From NCBI GenBank assembly GCA_937944385.1, contig CALDYQ010000034.1, forward strand, positions 1 to 35,080: a stretch of 35,080 nt of DNA. The letters are read 5' to 3'. Numbering within the stretch: position 1 is the first letter of the stretch; each line of letters begins with the position of its first letter. Shown in pieces: positions 33,861 to 35,080 of the stretch. Under the pieces are notes generated by a model that saw nothing but the letters and a program-made list of their open reading frames with translations, searched no databases and had not been told where the DNA came from. Both the position numbers and the translations under genes were made by a program. Source of the stretch: an uncultured Burkholderiales bacterium (GTDB lineage: Bacteria > Pseudomonadota > Gammaproteobacteria > Burkholderiales > Casimicrobiaceae).

Positions 33861-34698
33861 GGGACCGCCACCCCGGCAGCTTGTCGCAGAAGACGTCGGC
33901 AGGAAGCGCTTCCGAAAGATGGAATCCCTGCGCCTCGCCGCAGGCCATGCCGCGTAGCGCCTGACGCTGGGTGGCGCGCTCCTCGGCCTTGCGGTACTCG
34001 GTCAGATCGCGCACGAGGATCACGCGCTCGACCTGCTCGCGCCAGGTCAGGGTTCCCACCCGGTACTCGACCGGGATGATCTCGCCGTTCAGGCGCACCG
34101 CGTAGCTTTCGCAGGCCACGTCGCGCCCCGACGCGAGGGCGGCAAGTACGCGTGCGTGCTCGGCCGGTGGCACGAACTCGATCGTCCGGTGCCCGATCAT
34201 CTGCGCGGCGTCATCGCCGAGCATCCGGAGCAGGGAGGGGTTGACGTCCGTGCTGATGCCGTCGACGTGAAAGGCGATGCCCTCGGTGCTGGCTGACATG
34301 AACGTGCCCAGCCGGTCGGCCGCTGCGCCGCTCAGGTTTGCCAGCTCGGAGACCGCGATCAGGAGGAAGTCGCGGGTGACTGGGTGGGATCGATCGAAGA
34401 TCACATGGCCGATACGCGCTGTGCCCTGCGCACCGCCATCTGCGGGCAGGGCACCGATGCACGCGTACGGTACGCCCGAAGATGAGGCTTCCATGATCGC
34501 AGCCCAGAGCGGTTCGCTGTTTGCACCGAACACGTCATCGAACGTAAGGCCCTGCACATCCGGATCCGCATCGGATGCGGCGAGACATTGACCGCTCGAC
34601 GCATCGAATCGCCACCATGGCCCGGTGGGGCGCCCAGTCACCGGGGGTACCCGGCGGTCTCTGGTGTCGGCATCATCATGCAGAGTATTCTGGAGCAA
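33826..34698 (-). CDS. PAS-domain protein with only the C-terminal tail of an EAL domain
   Basis: 290-residue protein. An N-terminal PAS-like region (about 28-110) is followed by a PAS domain (about 128-240: STEGIAFHVDGISTDVNPSLLRMLGDDAAQMIGHRTIEFV) with the PAC ending RVILVRDLTEYRKAEERA. Immediately after, residues 249-277 read RGMACGEAQGFHLSEALPADVFCDKLPGW, which matches the very end of EAL phosphodiesterase domains (the GCdxxQGf..s.Plpa segment). The rest of EAL, and any GGDEF, is missing: no EAL or DDFGTG-type motifs are present, so no c-di-GMP turnover is expected. The start is uncertain: TTG at 34698 or GTG at 34641. It is divergent from the ATP-grasp gene. Confidence 0.75.
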   Translation of the reverse strand: MLQNTLHDDADTRDRRVPPVTGRPTGPWWRFDASSGQCLAASDADPDVQGLTFDDVFGANSEPLWAAIMEASSSGVPYACIGALPADGGAQGTARIGHVIFDRSHPVTRDFLLIAVSELANLSGAAADRLGTFMSASTEGIAFHVDGISTDVNPSLLRMLGDDAAQMIGHRTIEFVPPAEHARVLAALASGRDVACESYAVRLNGEIIPVEYRVGTLTWREQVERVILVRDLTEYRKAEERATQRQALRGMACGEAQGFHLSEALPADVFCDKLPGWRSLKGDSTAPSRG

Positions 34699-34781
34699 AT
34701 GTGGAGGCCGCCCGACGACCGTTTGGATGACATCTCACCCGGTGTCCCGCGTCCTCGGATCGAGCGTAGGGTGTCGCCTCC

Positions 34782-34787
34782 TAGCAT
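34782..34787 (+). promoter_or_regulatory. -10-like box (TAGCAT) of the ATP-grasp gene, leaderless type
   Basis: TAGCAT ends 6 nt before the ATG at 34794 with no Shine-Dalgarno in between, repeating the spacing seen for uvrD, apbC, argA and DUF2891. Confidence 0.4.
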
Positions 34788-34793
34788 CCGTCC

Positions 34794-35080
34794 ATGACCG
34801 ATGCCGTTCTCCGCGCCCCCGACGTCGCCTGCCGGGAGTGGCCGGGTGGCCTGGTGGGCGATCTCAGCGATCGGGCGCCGTCGGGACATCTCGACGCCAT
34901 GTTTTCGTCGTCCGGCGGAGCCGCGGGGCTGGCACCGCCCTGGCGGACCTTCTGGCGGCTCGCGTGCATGGGGCCGGGCGGAGACGCCCTCGCACGGAGT
35001 GAATTGATCGCCAGGCTCGACGAGCTTCAGCTCGCGCTCGAGCGGCGGCTCGACGACAACGGCGTCACCTACAACCTCTA
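34794..35080 (+). CDS. Circularly permuted type 2 ATP-grasp protein, N-terminal part (runs off window)
   Basis: The first 95 codons of a protein that continues past the window. GHLDAMFSSSGGAAGLAPPWRTFWRL and later SELIARLDELQLALERRLDDNGVTYNL match the start of circularly permuted ATP-grasp proteins (DUF404/DUF407 type), where a PPW..F segment and a final NGVTYN.Y are diagnostic. Members are often encoded with alpha-E and transglutaminase-like proteins and probably form amide bonds on peptides; that context lies outside the window. Length and catalytic residues cannot be judged. Confidence 0.78.
   Translation, partial: MTDAVLRAPDVACREWPGGLVGDLSDRAPSGHLDAMFSSSGGAAGLAPPWRTFWRLACMGPGGDALARSELIARLDELQLALERRLDDNGVTYNL

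Overview
The window is a gene-dense, GC-rich chromosomal segment of a proteobacterium, most likely a betaproteobacterium (Burkholderiales-like). The evidence is lineage-typical content: a ThrB-type homoserine kinase with a kinase/aminoglycoside-phosphotransferase fold, a BPSS1780-type membrane protein, an ArgA with fused kinase-like and GNAT domains, divergent metG/apbC, and lolC-lolD without lolE. No rRNA, tRNA, phage, insertion sequence or CRISPR array was seen. Most of it is housekeeping DNA; the interest lies in regulation, gene fusions and decay.

Layout. 1-3121 (minus): start of an iron(III)-type ABC binding protein, then a patatin-like hydrolase coupled to an OmpA-like lipoprotein, then GMP reductase (guaC). 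3254-9266 (plus): a tightly overlapping operon of DUF2891, rmuC, mtfA, a ligase-associated exonuclease and an ATP-dependent DNA ligase. 9390-11898: an orphan LivK-type binding protein convergent with an unusual SpeD-SpeE fusion (AdoMet decarboxylase plus spermidine synthase). 12333-13473: rpsF-rpsR-rplI without priB. 13570-15786: an alpha/beta hydrolase, a gene-poor stretch with a 9-bp tandem repeat, a DUF1330 protein and an unrecognised protein. 15892-18729: uvrA. 18758-23125 (minus): metG, a coupled GNAT acetyltransferase and a frameshifted SulP transporter. 23205-27313 (plus): apbC, ispD, ispF, thrB and the BPSS1780 protein. 27326-29566 (minus): a UvrD-type helicase. 29659-33860 (plus): argA, yggX, a peroxidase-related protein, lolC and lolD. 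33826-34698 (minus): a PAS protein carrying only the tail of an EAL domain. From 34794 the start of a circularly permuted ATP-grasp protein runs off the window.

How it works together. DNA repair is prominent (RmuC, nuclease-ligase pair, UvrA, UvrD) but dispersed, and no LexA-like box was seen upstream of uvrA or uvrD. Other modules are isoprenoid precursor synthesis (ispDF), amino-acid entry steps (thrB, argA), Fe-S handling (apbC, yggX), lipoprotein sorting (lolCD) and polyamines (speDE).

Most noteworthy: (a) the guaC leader contains a T-tailed terminator hairpin and a mutually exclusive upstream hairpin, an attenuator or riboswitch-like layout; (b) several starts sit 6-8 nt after a TAnnnT -10-like box (mostly TAGAAT or TACAAT), suggesting leaderless mRNAs; (c) palindromes overlap the sulP ribosome binding site and abut the argA -10 box; (d) the PAS protein has an apparent in-frame loss of its output domains; (e) sulP carries a single-base frameshift before its STAS domain. 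All RNA structures and promoters were read by eye, without folding or database searches.
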